A stretch of 64,000 nucleotides of DNA. It comes from Flavobacterium palustre (lineage in GTDB: Bacteria > Bacteroidota > Bacteroidia > Flavobacteriales > Flavobacteriaceae). Below the pieces are notes generated by a model, which was given only the letters and a program-made list of their open reading frames with translations, was not told the DNA's origin and made no database searches. Numbering within the stretch: the stretch's first letter is position 1; each line of letters opens with the position of its first letter. This document shows positions 47,796 to 55,983 of this stretch, piece after piece. The translations under genes and the position numbers were made by a program. The DNA is taken from positions 372,001 to 436,000 of the forward strand of contig NZ_BMGA01000003.1 of assembly GCF_014639535.1 (NCBI RefSeq), given 5' to 3'.

Positions 47796-47826
47796 TTTGT
47801 AAAACCAAATTCAGATTGTACTTTTG
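47796..47826 (+). promoter_or_regulatory. Promoter of siderophore-type TonB receptor
   Basis: TTTG (47796-47799), 19-base spacer, TACTTTTG (47819-47826). Full consensus, 35 bases before the ATG. Confidence 0.75.
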
Positions 47827-47861
47827 CGGCATTATTTTAAATAAATCCAAATAAGTTCAAA

Positions 47862-50159
47862 ATGAAACGAGTTTTACTGCCCTTAACAGCAATACTATTT
47901 TCTCTAAGCACTCAGGCTCAAGAAGTAGCTTCTGCAACAGATCATAACAGTCCAAAAGAATTTCACAATTCCCCATTCGATACTATCAAAAATAAAAAAG
48001 GACAAATCTTAAAAGAAATTGTTGTTACTGGAAATAAACCTCAAAAACCGGTTTCAGCTGCAAGATCCGGTATAAAACCGATGGATTTACCACAAAGTAT
48101 TCAGGTGATTGATGGTCAGGTAATCGAACAACAACAAGCTATCCGTTTAAGCGATGTAATCAAAAACGCCAATGGTGTTTATGTAAGTTCTGCTCGTGGT
48201 GGTGCTCAGGAATCATTTTATTCAAGAGGATACGATATTTCTAATTCGACTGCAAGTAACATGTTTAAAAACGGATTCCGTTTCAATGCTGGTTCTATTC
48301 CGGAAGTTGCTTCCTTAGAAAAAGTTGAATTTTTAAAAGGAGGTTCTGCCTTATTATATGGAAACGTAGCTCCGGGAGGAATTTTAAATTTGGTTACAAA
48401 AACTCCAAAATTTGAAAAAGGAGGCGAAATCTCTATGCAGGCTGGAAGTTATGACTACTACAAGCCAACAGTTGACTTCTATGGTCCTTTAAACAAATCA
48501 ATCGCTTACAGATTCGTTGGATCTTATGAAAACTCTAAAAGTTTTAGAGATGAAGTAAAAAATGAACGTTTTTATTTTAACCCTTCGTTTTTATTCAATA
48601 TAACTGAAAAAACAAATATTACAGTACAAGGAGATTATTTAACTGCTGACTGGATACCTGATTTTGGTACCGGGATTATTGGTAAAGAAATTTTAAACTT
48701 ACCTCGCAATGCTTATTATGGTGCACTTTGGTCTAACGGAAACACTAAATCAGCTAGTGCTTCGGTATTATTCAATCATAACTTTAATGAGAACTGGAAA
48801 TTAAGCTTTAACTCTTCTTTCCAAAATTATGACAGACGTCAAACTTCAACTTCACAAATGTCTAATTTAGATACTTATGCCACACGTGGAGATTGGAAAA
48901 GAGGTTTAACCCGTAACAAAAACCAAGAAAAACTCTTTGGTGATCAATTGAGTTTACAAGGAAACTTTAAAACAGGAAACATCAAACATCAAATTTTTAC
49001 CGGAGCTGATTGGGAAAACTCATTAGTAAAAAGTTATACTTTCGTGTTTTTTGACAATGCCGGCAACATAAAAACTACTGAAGACAAGACAGTAAATCTT
49101 TTCAATTACGATAAAAGTAGCGAAAGTAGAGTAGTACCTTTTGCTTCCAGAAATTCTCAAATTTTAAGTACTGATGCCAAACGTTTTGGAACTTTTTTCC
49201 AGGATTTAATCTCAATTAACGATTATGTCAAAGTTTTAGCCGGTATCCGTTGGTCTTGGCAAGAATCACAAGTAACTACTTACAAAGAAACCGTTGTAAA
49301 CAAAGTTCAAACTGTTGCTCCTGAAAACACCACTCCTACAGTTGCTGCAAAACGTTTAGATAATGCTTTCTCACCTAAAGCCGGATTAATTATTCAACCA
49401 ACTAAAGAAATTACTTTATTTGGTAGTTATACAAATTCATTTACTCCTAATACAGGAAATACTTACGACAGCAAACCTCTTAAACCTTCTATCATAGACC
49501 AATACGAAACGGGAATTAAGACAGAATTATTCAAAGGAGCTTTAACCACTAATCTTACTGTTTACAGAATCAAAAACAACAACTTAGTTCAAACAGCAGC
49601 TTTTATGCAAGACGGTGTAACTCCTAACAATAATCCTGATATAAAAGTAATGAGTGGAGAAACAAAAAGTGATGGAATTGAAGTTGACATTACTGCAAGA
49701 CCTATTGAAGGATTAAGCATTATGGCTGGATACAGCTACAATGACATGAGATACACCAAAACTTCAGGTCTGAACGGAAGTTTTATTGAAGGTGACCGTG
49801 TAGCAAGAACACCTCAAAACACAGCTAACTTAAGCTTTTTCTTCACTGTGCCAACAGGAACTTTAAAAGGTCTTTCTATAGGAGCTATCGGCAACTACAT
49901 CGGTGACAGAATTGGAGGATGGAATGACCAATATAATAACGACCTAACTAAATATCCTGATGGAATATGGCACAGAGAGATTCCTGTAAAAGGTTATACT
50001 ACAATTGATGCTTCAGTAGGATACGAATGGAAAAAAATCTCTCTTTTATGTAAATTATCTAACATTACAAATGAGTTAAACTACACTGTTCACGAAAACT
50101 ATAGTGTAAACCCAATTGCACCTCGTCAAATAATGGCAAGTTTAAAATACAAACTATAA
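47862..50159 (+). CDS. TonB-dependent siderophore-type receptor
   Basis: This is a 765-residue outer-membrane receptor of the FhuA/FecA-like siderophore class. Signal peptide to about residue 19 (STQAQ). A short linker with LKEIVVTGNKPQKP serves as TonB box region. The plug (about 70-200) has MDLPQSIQVIDGQVIEQQQAIRLSDVIKNANGVYV, FYSRGYDI, SLEKVEFLKGGSALLYGNVAPGGILNLVTK. The barrel ends in NYTVHENYSVNPIAPRQIMASLKYKL, a classic C-terminal signature. Unlike the receptor at 21397 it lacks the carboxypeptidase-like domain. An operator-like palindrome and strong promoter precede it. The next gene is a Tat-type hydrolase. Confidence 0.94.
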   Translation: MKRVLLPLTAILFSLSTQAQEVASATDHNSPKEFHNSPFDTIKNKKGQILKEIVVTGNKPQKPVSAARSGIKPMDLPQSIQVIDGQVIEQQQAIRLSDVIKNANGVYVSSARGGAQESFYSRGYDISNSTASNMFKNGFRFNAGSIPEVASLEKVEFLKGGSALLYGNVAPGGILNLVTKTPKFEKGGEISMQAGSYDYYKPTVDFYGPLNKSIAYRFVGSYENSKSFRDEVKNERFYFNPSFLFNITEKTNITVQGDYLTADWIPDFGTGIIGKEILNLPRNAYYGALWSNGNTKSASASVLFNHNFNENWKLSFNSSFQNYDRRQTSTSQMSNLDTYATRGDWKRGLTRNKNQEKLFGDQLSLQGNFKTGNIKHQIFTGADWENSLVKSYTFVFFDNAGNIKTTEDKTVNLFNYDKSSESRVVPFASRNSQILSTDAKRFGTFFQDLISINDYVKVLAGIRWSWQESQVTTYKETVVNKVQTVAPENTTPTVAAKRLDNAFSPKAGLIIQPTKEITLFGSYTNSFTPNTGNTYDSKPLKPSIIDQYETGIKTELFKGALTTNLTVYRIKNNNLVQTAAFMQDGVTPNNNPDIKVMSGETKSDGIEVDITARPIEGLSIMAGYSYNDMRYTKTSGLNGSFIEGDRVARTPQNTANLSFFFTVPTGTLKGLSIGAIGNYIGDRIGGWNDQYNNDLTKYPDGIWHREIPVKGYTTIDASVGYEWKKISLLCKLSNITNELNYTVHENYSVNPIAPRQIMASLKYKL

Positions 50160-50179
50160 ACCTTTCCGGTTATTTTTCT

Positions 50180-50210
50180 AAAAGCTCCTGTTTTTCAGGA
50201 GCTTTTTTTG
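50180..50210 (+). terminator. Terminator of TonB receptor gene
   Basis: AAAAGCTCCTG, loop TTTTT, CAGGAGCTTTTTTT. Confidence 0.85.
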
Positions 50211-50272
50211 TTTTTAAAACTATCAAAAAAATAATTACATTTAAGCTATTTTGATAACCAACTATTCCCAAT

Positions 50273-51160
50273 ATGAAAAAAATAACCAAAGAAGATATCA
50301 GTCAGGAAATATTTGACCTCTATGATGATTACGCTCATAATAAAATCAAAAGAAGACAATTTATAGAAAAGCTTTCTGTTTTTGCTGTAGGCACACTAAG
50401 CCTGCCCTCTTTACTAAGTTTCATAACTCCCGATTACGCAAATACAACACTCGTAACAGCTGATGATCCAAGAATAGAATCCAATTATATCACTTATGAT
50501 TCTCCAAAAGGAGGTGGCAAAATAAAAGGCTTACTTTCCAAACCGAGCAAAAGCAACAAAAAACTACCCGGAGTAATCGTTGCACATGAAAACCGTGGTT
50601 TAAATCCGTACATAGAAGATGTAGGACGCAGAACTGCCATAGAGGGTTTTATCAGTTTAGCTCCCGATGCTTTAACTCCGTTAGGCGGCTATCCAGGAAA
50701 TGATGATGAAGGCAGGGAAATGCAGAAAAAAAGAGACCGCTACGAAATACTGGAAGACTTCATAGCTGCTTACTATTATTTAAAAAACCATCCTAATTGC
50801 AACGGACACATTGGTGTTGTAGGCTTTTGTTTCGGAGGCTGGATTGCTAATATGATGGCGGTAAAAATTCCAACGCTTAATGCTGCTGTTCCTTTTTACG
50901 GAGGACAACCCACAGCTGAAGAAGCAGAACAGATTACAACGCCTTTATTATTACAATATGCAGGTTTAGACACCAGGGTAAACGATGGATGGCCTGCTTT
51001 TGAAGCCATTTTAAACAAAAACAAAATCCTCAATACAGCCCATATTTATCCAAATGTCAATCATGGATTTCATAATAACACTACACCTCGATATGATGAA
51101 AAAGCCGCTACTTTGGCCTGGACAAGAACAATTGATTTTTTCAAAGAAAAACTAAAATAA
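50273..51160 (+). CDS. Dienelactone hydrolase family protein with Tat-type signal
   Basis: This is a 295-residue alpha/beta hydrolase. Residues 27-50 (KRRQFIEKLSVFAVGTLSLP) form a twin-arginine export signal after a soluble N-terminal stretch. The core from about residue 75 has IKGLLSKPS, GVIVAHENRGLNPYIEDVGRR, nucleophile Cys186 in VGFCFGGWIAN, acid Asp in YAGLDTRVNDGW and His in YPNVNHGFHN. A Cys nucleophile with ENRG is the dienelactone hydrolase pattern. Substrate unknown; relatives are often called carboxymethylenebutenolidase. Separated from the TonB receptor by a terminator. Confidence 0.9.
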   Translation: MKKITKEDISQEIFDLYDDYAHNKIKRRQFIEKLSVFAVGTLSLPSLLSFITPDYANTTLVTADDPRIESNYITYDSPKGGGKIKGLLSKPSKSNKKLPGVIVAHENRGLNPYIEDVGRRTAIEGFISLAPDALTPLGGYPGNDDEGREMQKKRDRYEILEDFIAAYYYLKNHPNCNGHIGVVGFCFGGWIANMMAVKIPTLNAAVPFYGGQPTAEEAEQITTPLLLQYAGLDTRVNDGWPAFEAILNKNKILNTAHIYPNVNHGFHNNTTPRYDEKAATLAWTRTIDFFKEKLK

Positions 51161-51226
51161 ATCACTAAAAAATCAAAGTATATAAATTCAGTTTTGTAAA
51201 CTCAAGGTTGCTACTTTAAAAACTTT

Positions 51227-51292
51227 GCCACAGATTCCACGGATTTTCACAGATTAAAAGTGATAATCCTTTAAATCTTTAAAATCTGTGGC
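51227..51292. repeat. Family A intergenic hairpin
   Basis: GCCACAGATTCCACGGATTT... pairs with AAATCTTTAAAATCTGTGGC. A partial inverted copy (CATCTGTGTGCC) follows at about 51338-51350. It fills most of the 263-base gap. Confidence 0.65.
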
Positions 51293-51398
51293 TGAAAATT
51301 TTTGAAGCTTTTTTATATTTATCTGCTAAAATCGGTTTCATCTGTGTGCCAATTTCACAGAATTGAAATTTTAATTAAACTTTCAAATCAATTAATAG

Positions 51399-51406
51399 TA
51401 CCTTTG
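51399..51406 (+). promoter_or_regulatory. -7 element of rRNA methyltransferase promoter
   Basis: TACCTTTG, 17 bases before the ATG at 51424. Confidence 0.5.
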
Positions 51407-51423
51407 CACTTCAAATAATTAAA

Positions 51424-52638
51424 ATGAGATTACACAGAAACTTAGTATACACTACCATCGATTCTCTAAATGCGATATTTAACGAAGGAGAATATGCAGA
51501 TAAAGTAGTAGCAAGAGCATTAAAAAAAGACAAGCGTTGGGGAAGTTCCGACAGGAAATTTGTTGCTGAAACCATCTACGAAATTGTTCGTTGGAAACGA
51601 TTATATGCTGAAATTGGCGAAGTAAAAGAACCTTTTGACAGAGATAATCTTTGGAGAATGTTTGCTGTATGGGCCGTTTTAAGAGGTTACCCAATTCCTG
51701 ACTGGCGTCAATTAGAGGGAACTCCTGAGCGAAAAATCAAAGGGCGTTTTGACGAACTATCAAAAAACAGAGCCATTAAAGAATCTATTCCTGATTGGAT
51801 GGACGAATTAGGCGTAAAAGAATTAGGGGAGAAAGTTTGGGCTAAAGAAATTGCAGCTCAAAATCAACAGGCTAAAGTGATTCTTAGAACCAACACTCTA
51901 AAAACTACAAGAGAAAAACTAAGAGCCATTTTGATGGATTTAGATATCGAAACCGAATACCTTCAGGATCAGTCTGATGCTCTTGTCTTAAAAGAACGCG
52001 CTAATGTTTTCATGACCGATGCTTTCAAACAGGGTTTATTTGAAGTTCAGGATGCCAGTTCACAATTAGTAGCTCCTTTTCTGGATGTAAAACCGGGAAT
52101 GCGCGTAGTAGATACTTGTGCGGGTGCGGGTGGAAAAACCTTGCATATTGCTTCTTTGATGGAAAATAAGGGGCAATTGATTGCTATGGATTTATACGAA
52201 AGCAAACTGAAGCAATTAAAGTTAAGAGCAAAAAGAAACAGCGCTTTCAATATCGAATACCGCATCATTGATACCACTAAAGTAATCAAGAAATTACACG
52301 AAAAAGCCGATCGTGTATTGATTGATGCACCTTGTAGCGGTTTAGGAGTTTTGAAAAGAAATCCGGATGCTAAATGGAAACTGAAACCTGAATTCATTGA
52401 TAATATTCGAAAAGTACAATCGGAAGTTTTAGAAAGCTATTCTAAAATTGTAAAACCGGGCGGAAAGCTGGTTTATGCTACCTGTTCTATTCTTCCATCG
52501 GAAAACCAGGAACAAATAGAACGTTTTTTAACTACCGATATTGGAAAACAATTCACTTTTATCCAAGACCATAAAATTCTGGCTTCAGAATCCGGTTTTG
52601 ACGGATTTTATATGGCGCTTTTAGAGAGAAAAGCTTAG
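51424..52638 (+). CDS. RsmB/NOP2/Sun family RNA m5C methyltransferase
   Basis: This is a 404-residue protein. A helical N-terminal domain (about 1-140) is followed by a class I SAM fold with DTCAGAGGKTLHIASLM (about 223-239), VLIDAPCSGLGVLKRNPDAKWK with the first catalytic Cys (about 299-320) and VYATCSILPSENQEQIERF with the second, nucleophilic Cys (about 351-369). It is similar in size to RsmB, but the NusB-like N-domain match is weak, so the exact target (16S C967 or another C) is open. Followed within 10 bases by a GGCAGAA tandem repeat. Confidence 0.88.
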   Translation: MRLHRNLVYTTIDSLNAIFNEGEYADKVVARALKKDKRWGSSDRKFVAETIYEIVRWKRLYAEIGEVKEPFDRDNLWRMFAVWAVLRGYPIPDWRQLEGTPERKIKGRFDELSKNRAIKESIPDWMDELGVKELGEKVWAKEIAAQNQQAKVILRTNTLKTTREKLRAILMDLDIETEYLQDQSDALVLKERANVFMTDAFKQGLFEVQDASSQLVAPFLDVKPGMRVVDTCAGAGGKTLHIASLMENKGQLIAMDLYESKLKQLKLRAKRNSAFNIEYRIIDTTKVIKKLHEKADRVLIDAPCSGLGVLKRNPDAKWKLKPEFIDNIRKVQSEVLESYSKIVKPGGKLVYATCSILPSENQEQIERFLTTDIGKQFTFIQDHKILASESGFDGFYMALLERKA

Positions 52639-52646
52639 TTTCAGTC

Positions 52647-52680
52647 GGCAGAAGGCAGAAGGCAGAAGGCAGAAGGCAGA
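52647..52680. repeat. Tandem heptamer GGCAGAA (4.9 copies)
   Basis: GGCAGAA is repeated exactly four times plus GGCAGA, 9 bases after the methyltransferase stop. Copy number could vary by slippage. Related in sequence to the family E tracts. Confidence 0.9.
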
Positions 52681-52683
52681 CCA

Positions 52684-52724
52684 TAAAAAAAAGCGATTTT
52701 CATTTTGAAAATCGCTTTTTTTAT
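52684..52724. terminator. Bidirectional terminator between methyltransferase gene and rho
   Basis: AAAAAAAAGCGATTTTC pairs with GAAAATCGCTTTTTTT around ATTTT. Confidence 0.85.
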
Positions 52725-52734
52725 GTGTAATCAA

Positions 52735-52777
52735 GATTGCAGTCTGAAATCTGCAATCTAAATTCTGCCTTCTAAAA
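52735..52777. repeat. Family E CTG-phased repeat next to rho stop
   Basis: Units such as AGTCTGAAATCTGCAATC then TAAATTCTGCCTTC abut the stop codon of rho (52780-52778). Confidence 0.6.
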
Positions 52778-54601
52778 TTAGTCGTTCATCGAAATCAAAA
52801 ATTCCTCATTATTTCTGGTTTTCTTAAATCGGTCATTGATGAATTCCATCGCTTCTATTGGATTCATATCCGAAAGGTATTTTCTCATTATCCACATTCT
52901 TTGTAATGTATCTTTATCAAGAAGTAAATCATCTCTTCTGGTACTTGACGAAGTCAAATCAATAGCAGGGAAGATTCGTTTATTAGCAATTTTTCTATCC
53001 AATTGCAATTCCATATTACCTGTTCCTTTAAATTCTTCGAAAATAACCTCGTCCATTTTCGAACCGGTTTCTGTCAATGCGGTAGCTATAATACTCAACG
53101 AACCACCTTTTTCTACATTACGTGCAGCACCAAAGAAACGTTTTGGTTTTTGAAGCGCATTCGCATCTACACCCCCACTCAATACTTTACCTGAAGCCGG
53201 TTGAACCGTATTGTAAGCTCTGGCTAAACGTGTAATAGAATCTAACAAAATCACCACATCATGACCACATTCTACCAAACGTTTTGATTTTTCAAGAACA
53301 ATATTAGCAATTTTAACGTGTTCCTGAGGCTCTCTGTCAAATGTTGATGCAATTACCTCACCACGCACCGAACGTTGCATATCAGTCACCTCTTCCGGGC
53401 GCTCATCAATCAATAAAACAATAAGATATACTTCAGGATGATTTGCAGCAATAGCATTGGCTATTTCTTTCAACAACATGGTTTTACCCGTTTTAGGCTG
53501 GGCTACAATCATACCTCGTTGTCCTTTTCCTATTGGAGAAAACAAATCGATAATTCGGGTTGAAATACTGCTGTCTCTTTCGGCTAATTTGAATTTTTCT
53601 GAAGGGAATATCGGAGTTAAATGCTCGAATGAAATTCGGTCTCTAACCACCTGAGGATCGTGTCCGTTAATTTTAAGAACACGTACTAATGGAAAAAACT
53701 TTTCTCCTTCTTTTGGAGGTCTTACCACTCCTTTTACCGTATCTCCGGTTTTTAAACCAAATAATCTGATTTGAGATGTCGATAAATAAATATCATCCGG
53801 CGAAGCCAAATAATTATAATCTGAAGAACGTAAAAAACCGTAACCATCCGGCATCATTTCAAGAACACCTTCACTTTCTATGATTCCATCAAATTCAAAA
53901 TCGGAGTCTCTAAAATTATTATTCTTTTTATTTTTAAAATTAGGATTCTGATTTTGATTCGGGTTCGAATTCTGGTTTTGGTTTGAATTCGAATTTTGGT
54001 TAGGATTCTGCTTATTTTGCTGATTGGGGTTTATTTTCTTTGGAGCAGCCGGAGTAATTACTTCAGAAGCTGCTTCCACAGGATTCAATTCTGATGAATT
54101 TGCTTCTGTTTGAATTCCTTCAGCAGCAACAGCATTTTCATTAACCGTTTCCTTATTTTCTTTGTTCTTTTTTTGAGCAATTTTCTTTTCGTAAGTGGCT
54201 TTGTTAAATTTTACCGCCTTCGTTTTTTCAACAACAACTTCTTGTTCTACCTTTTCTTTTCCTTCCTTTATTTCAGGCTCAGCAATGGCTCCAACCGGAA
54301 AATCAAGTTCATTGGTCGTTTTTTCAGATGATTGTACTTGATCTTTTGACGCTGCTTCGGCAACTATCTTAGAAACAGCCTGCTTTTTAGCGGGAGTAAT
54401 ACGCTCTCTCTTCGGTTTATCTTCTGTTTTAGGACTAACTTTTTCCTCAACGTCTTTTGTTTCCAAAGATTTTTGAAAGTCCAAAATACTGCTGATAAGC
54501 GCATCTTTTTTTACACCGTTGAATTTTATCGTTTTAGCAGCTTTAGCTATTTGTTGAAGCTCAGAAAGCTTCATTTCTTTTAATGCCGAAATATCAAACA
54601 T
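52778..54601 (-). CDS. rho: Transcription termination factor Rho with Asn/Gln-rich insert
   Basis: This RNA-dependent ATPase hexamer ends transcription. It has 607 residues against about 420 in E. coli. Rho_N helices span 1-45 ([26 protein letters not shown]). A long disordered Lys/Glu region covers 46-190. An Asn/Gln/Pro-rich tract spans 191-229. The RNA-binding cold-shock domain is at about 235-310 ([15 protein letters not shown]). The ATPase has P-loop AQPKTGKT (367-374), [16 protein letters not shown]- and R-loop regions ([27 protein letters not shown]) and the end ERMW-type RMWIMRKYL. The insert is typical in kind for Bacteroidota Rho. Confidence 0.97.
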   Translation of the reverse strand: MFDISALKEMKLSELQQIAKAAKTIKFNGVKKDALISSILDFQKSLETKDVEEKVSPKTEDKPKRERITPAKKQAVSKIVAEAASKDQVQSSEKTTNELDFPVGAIAEPEIKEGKEKVEQEVVVEKTKAVKFNKATYEKKIAQKKNKENKETVNENAVAAEGIQTEANSSELNPVEAASEVITPAAPKKINPNQQNKQNPNQNSNSNQNQNSNPNQNQNPNFKNKKNNNFRDSDFEFDGIIESEGVLEMMPDGYGFLRSSDYNYLASPDDIYLSTSQIRLFGLKTGDTVKGVVRPPKEGEKFFPLVRVLKINGHDPQVVRDRISFEHLTPIFPSEKFKLAERDSSISTRIIDLFSPIGKGQRGMIVAQPKTGKTMLLKEIANAIAANHPEVYLIVLLIDERPEEVTDMQRSVRGEVIASTFDREPQEHVKIANIVLEKSKRLVECGHDVVILLDSITRLARAYNTVQPASGKVLSGGVDANALQKPKRFFGAARNVEKGGSLSIIATALTETGSKMDEVIFEEFKGTGNMELQLDRKIANKRIFPAIDLTSSSTRRDDLLLDKDTLQRMWIMRKYLSDMNPIEAMEFINDRFKKTRNNEEFLISMND

Positions 54602-54760
54602 GAATGTTCTATGAATTTAATTAAATTGGGGAATCTTTGGAAAAGATTTAGGTGTATTTTTTTATTTTGAATCAACCGCAGTATGAAGTGCTTACGGTAT
54701 TATGTTGCAATAATACGAATAAAATTTAATCATACAATAGTATTTTAAAAAAAGAAAATA

Positions 54761-54768
54761 TATTTTTG
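54761..54768 (+). promoter_or_regulatory. -7 element of DUF4293 gene
   Basis: TATTTTTG, 19 bases before the ATG at 54788. Confidence 0.5.
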
Positions 54769-54787
54769 TGGAGCAATTTTGATAGAA

Positions 54788-55201
54788 ATGATACAACGAA
54801 TTCAAACCATATATTTACTTTTAGCTTTTGTAATCACAGGAGTTTTGCCTTTTATTTTCCCATTGTGGACTATGAGCAACGGTAAATCTTTCTTTTTTAT
54901 GCAAAGCCAGATTTATGCCATTCTGTTTGGACTAAGTACCACACTTTCAATATTAAGTATTTTATCCTATAAGAAAAGACAAAATCAATTTGTTATCAAC
55001 AGATTGAATATGATATTAAATTTGATTTTATTAGGATTGTTTTTATATCGTTCACTAAATTTATCTGGAGAAACTCCTGTAGTTTCTGAGAAAGGTATTG
55101 GGATGTTTCTGCCTATTATTGCTATCGTAGCATTAGTTTTAGCTAATAAAGCGATCAAAAAGGACGAAGATCTTGTAAAATCTGTAGATCGATTGAGGTA
55201 A
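54788..55201 (+). CDS. DUF4293 family membrane protein
   Basis: This is a 137-residue inner-membrane protein. ATG 54788 (MIQRIQTIYLLLAFV) is preferred over the TTG three codons earlier. Four membrane helices are visible: about 5-25, 40-58, 68-88 and 103-120. The start motif MIQRIQTIYLLL is characteristic of DUF4293, a Bacteroidota family of unknown role often found next to rho, as here (divergent, 186-base gap). Terminator downstream. Confidence 0.9.
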   Translation: MIQRIQTIYLLLAFVITGVLPFIFPLWTMSNGKSFFFMQSQIYAILFGLSTTLSILSILSYKKRQNQFVINRLNMILNLILLGLFLYRSLNLSGETPVVSEKGIGMFLPIIAIVALVLANKAIKKDEDLVKSVDRLR

Positions 55202-55231
55202 ACCTATAAATTTTAATTTATTAGTGCGAAG

Positions 55232-55262
55232 AAAACCCGAATTTTACATTCGGGTTTTTTTG
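55232..55262 (+). terminator. Terminator of DUF4293 gene
   Basis: AAAACCCGAAT, loop TTTAC, ATTCGGGTTTTTTT. Confidence 0.85.
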
Positions 55263-55304
55263 TAGTCCTTTTTTTCAATACATTTGATTTATTAGAAAAC
55301 ACCT

Positions 55305-55967
55305 ATGGAAACTCCAATACGAATTCATTTAGCCGACGATCATCAGGTATTAATCAATGGTATGCGTACTTTATTAAACGCTGTCCCTTTCTTTAATGTC
55401 GTTGGTTCTTCCTTAAGAGGAACTGTTCTTTTCGAAGAAGTTACAAACAATTCTACCGATATTTTAGTTCTAGACATCAGTATGCCCGAAAAAGACGGCA
55501 TCGAAGTTCTTAAGGAATTTGCTAAAAAAGGCTTCCCGTGCAAAGTAATTGTGCTTTCGGCTTACGATGATGTCAAAATCGTTAAGGAAGTTATGAAATT
55601 AGGCGCCAGCGGTTACCTAACCAAGCAATGTGCCTGCGAAAACATTGTTGAAGCCATACAAACCGTTAATAAAAACGAAGAATATTTTTGTGATCAGGTG
55701 CGGGAAAAAATATTTTCTTCGGCAACAAAAAACAATGAAAAACTAAATAAAACCAAACTTGAACTTGATTTTCAATTAAGCAATCGGGAAATAGAAATCA
55801 TTACTTTAATAGCCTTAGAATACAGCGGTAAAGAAATCTCAGACCAATTATTCATTAGTACTAATACCGTAGAGACCCACCGAAAAAACATCATGAAAAA
55901 ACTGAAGGTGAAAAATATGGTTGGTTTGGTTAAATTTGCTTTAAAACACAACCTAATCAATCCTTAA
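55305..55967 (+). CDS. NarL/LuxR-family response regulator
   Basis: This is a 220-residue two-component regulator. The receiver domain (about 5-120) has the acidic pair ADDH, phospho-acceptor Asp57 (LVLDISMPEKDG), the Thr/Ser switch position in VLSAYDD and Lys in YLTKQC. The C-terminal LuxR HTH (about 155-218) has LSNREIEIITLIALEYSGKEIS and STNTVETHRKNIMKKL. It is followed after 16 bases by its sensor kinase, so the two form one signalling operon. Target genes cannot be told. Confidence 0.94.
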   Translation: METPIRIHLADDHQVLINGMRTLLNAVPFFNVVGSSLRGTVLFEEVTNNSTDILVLDISMPEKDGIEVLKEFAKKGFPCKVIVLSAYDDVKIVKEVMKLGASGYLTKQCACENIVEAIQTVNKNEEYFCDQVREKIFSSATKNNEKLNKTKLELDFQLSNREIEIITLIALEYSGKEISDQLFISTNTVETHRKNIMKKLKVKNMVGLVKFALKHNLINP

Positions 55968-55983
55968 GTTTACTTTTTCAGTC

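Noticed and set aside
52647-52680. CRISPR array
   Set aside because: Repeats are contiguous 7-mers without spacers; no cas genes in the window.
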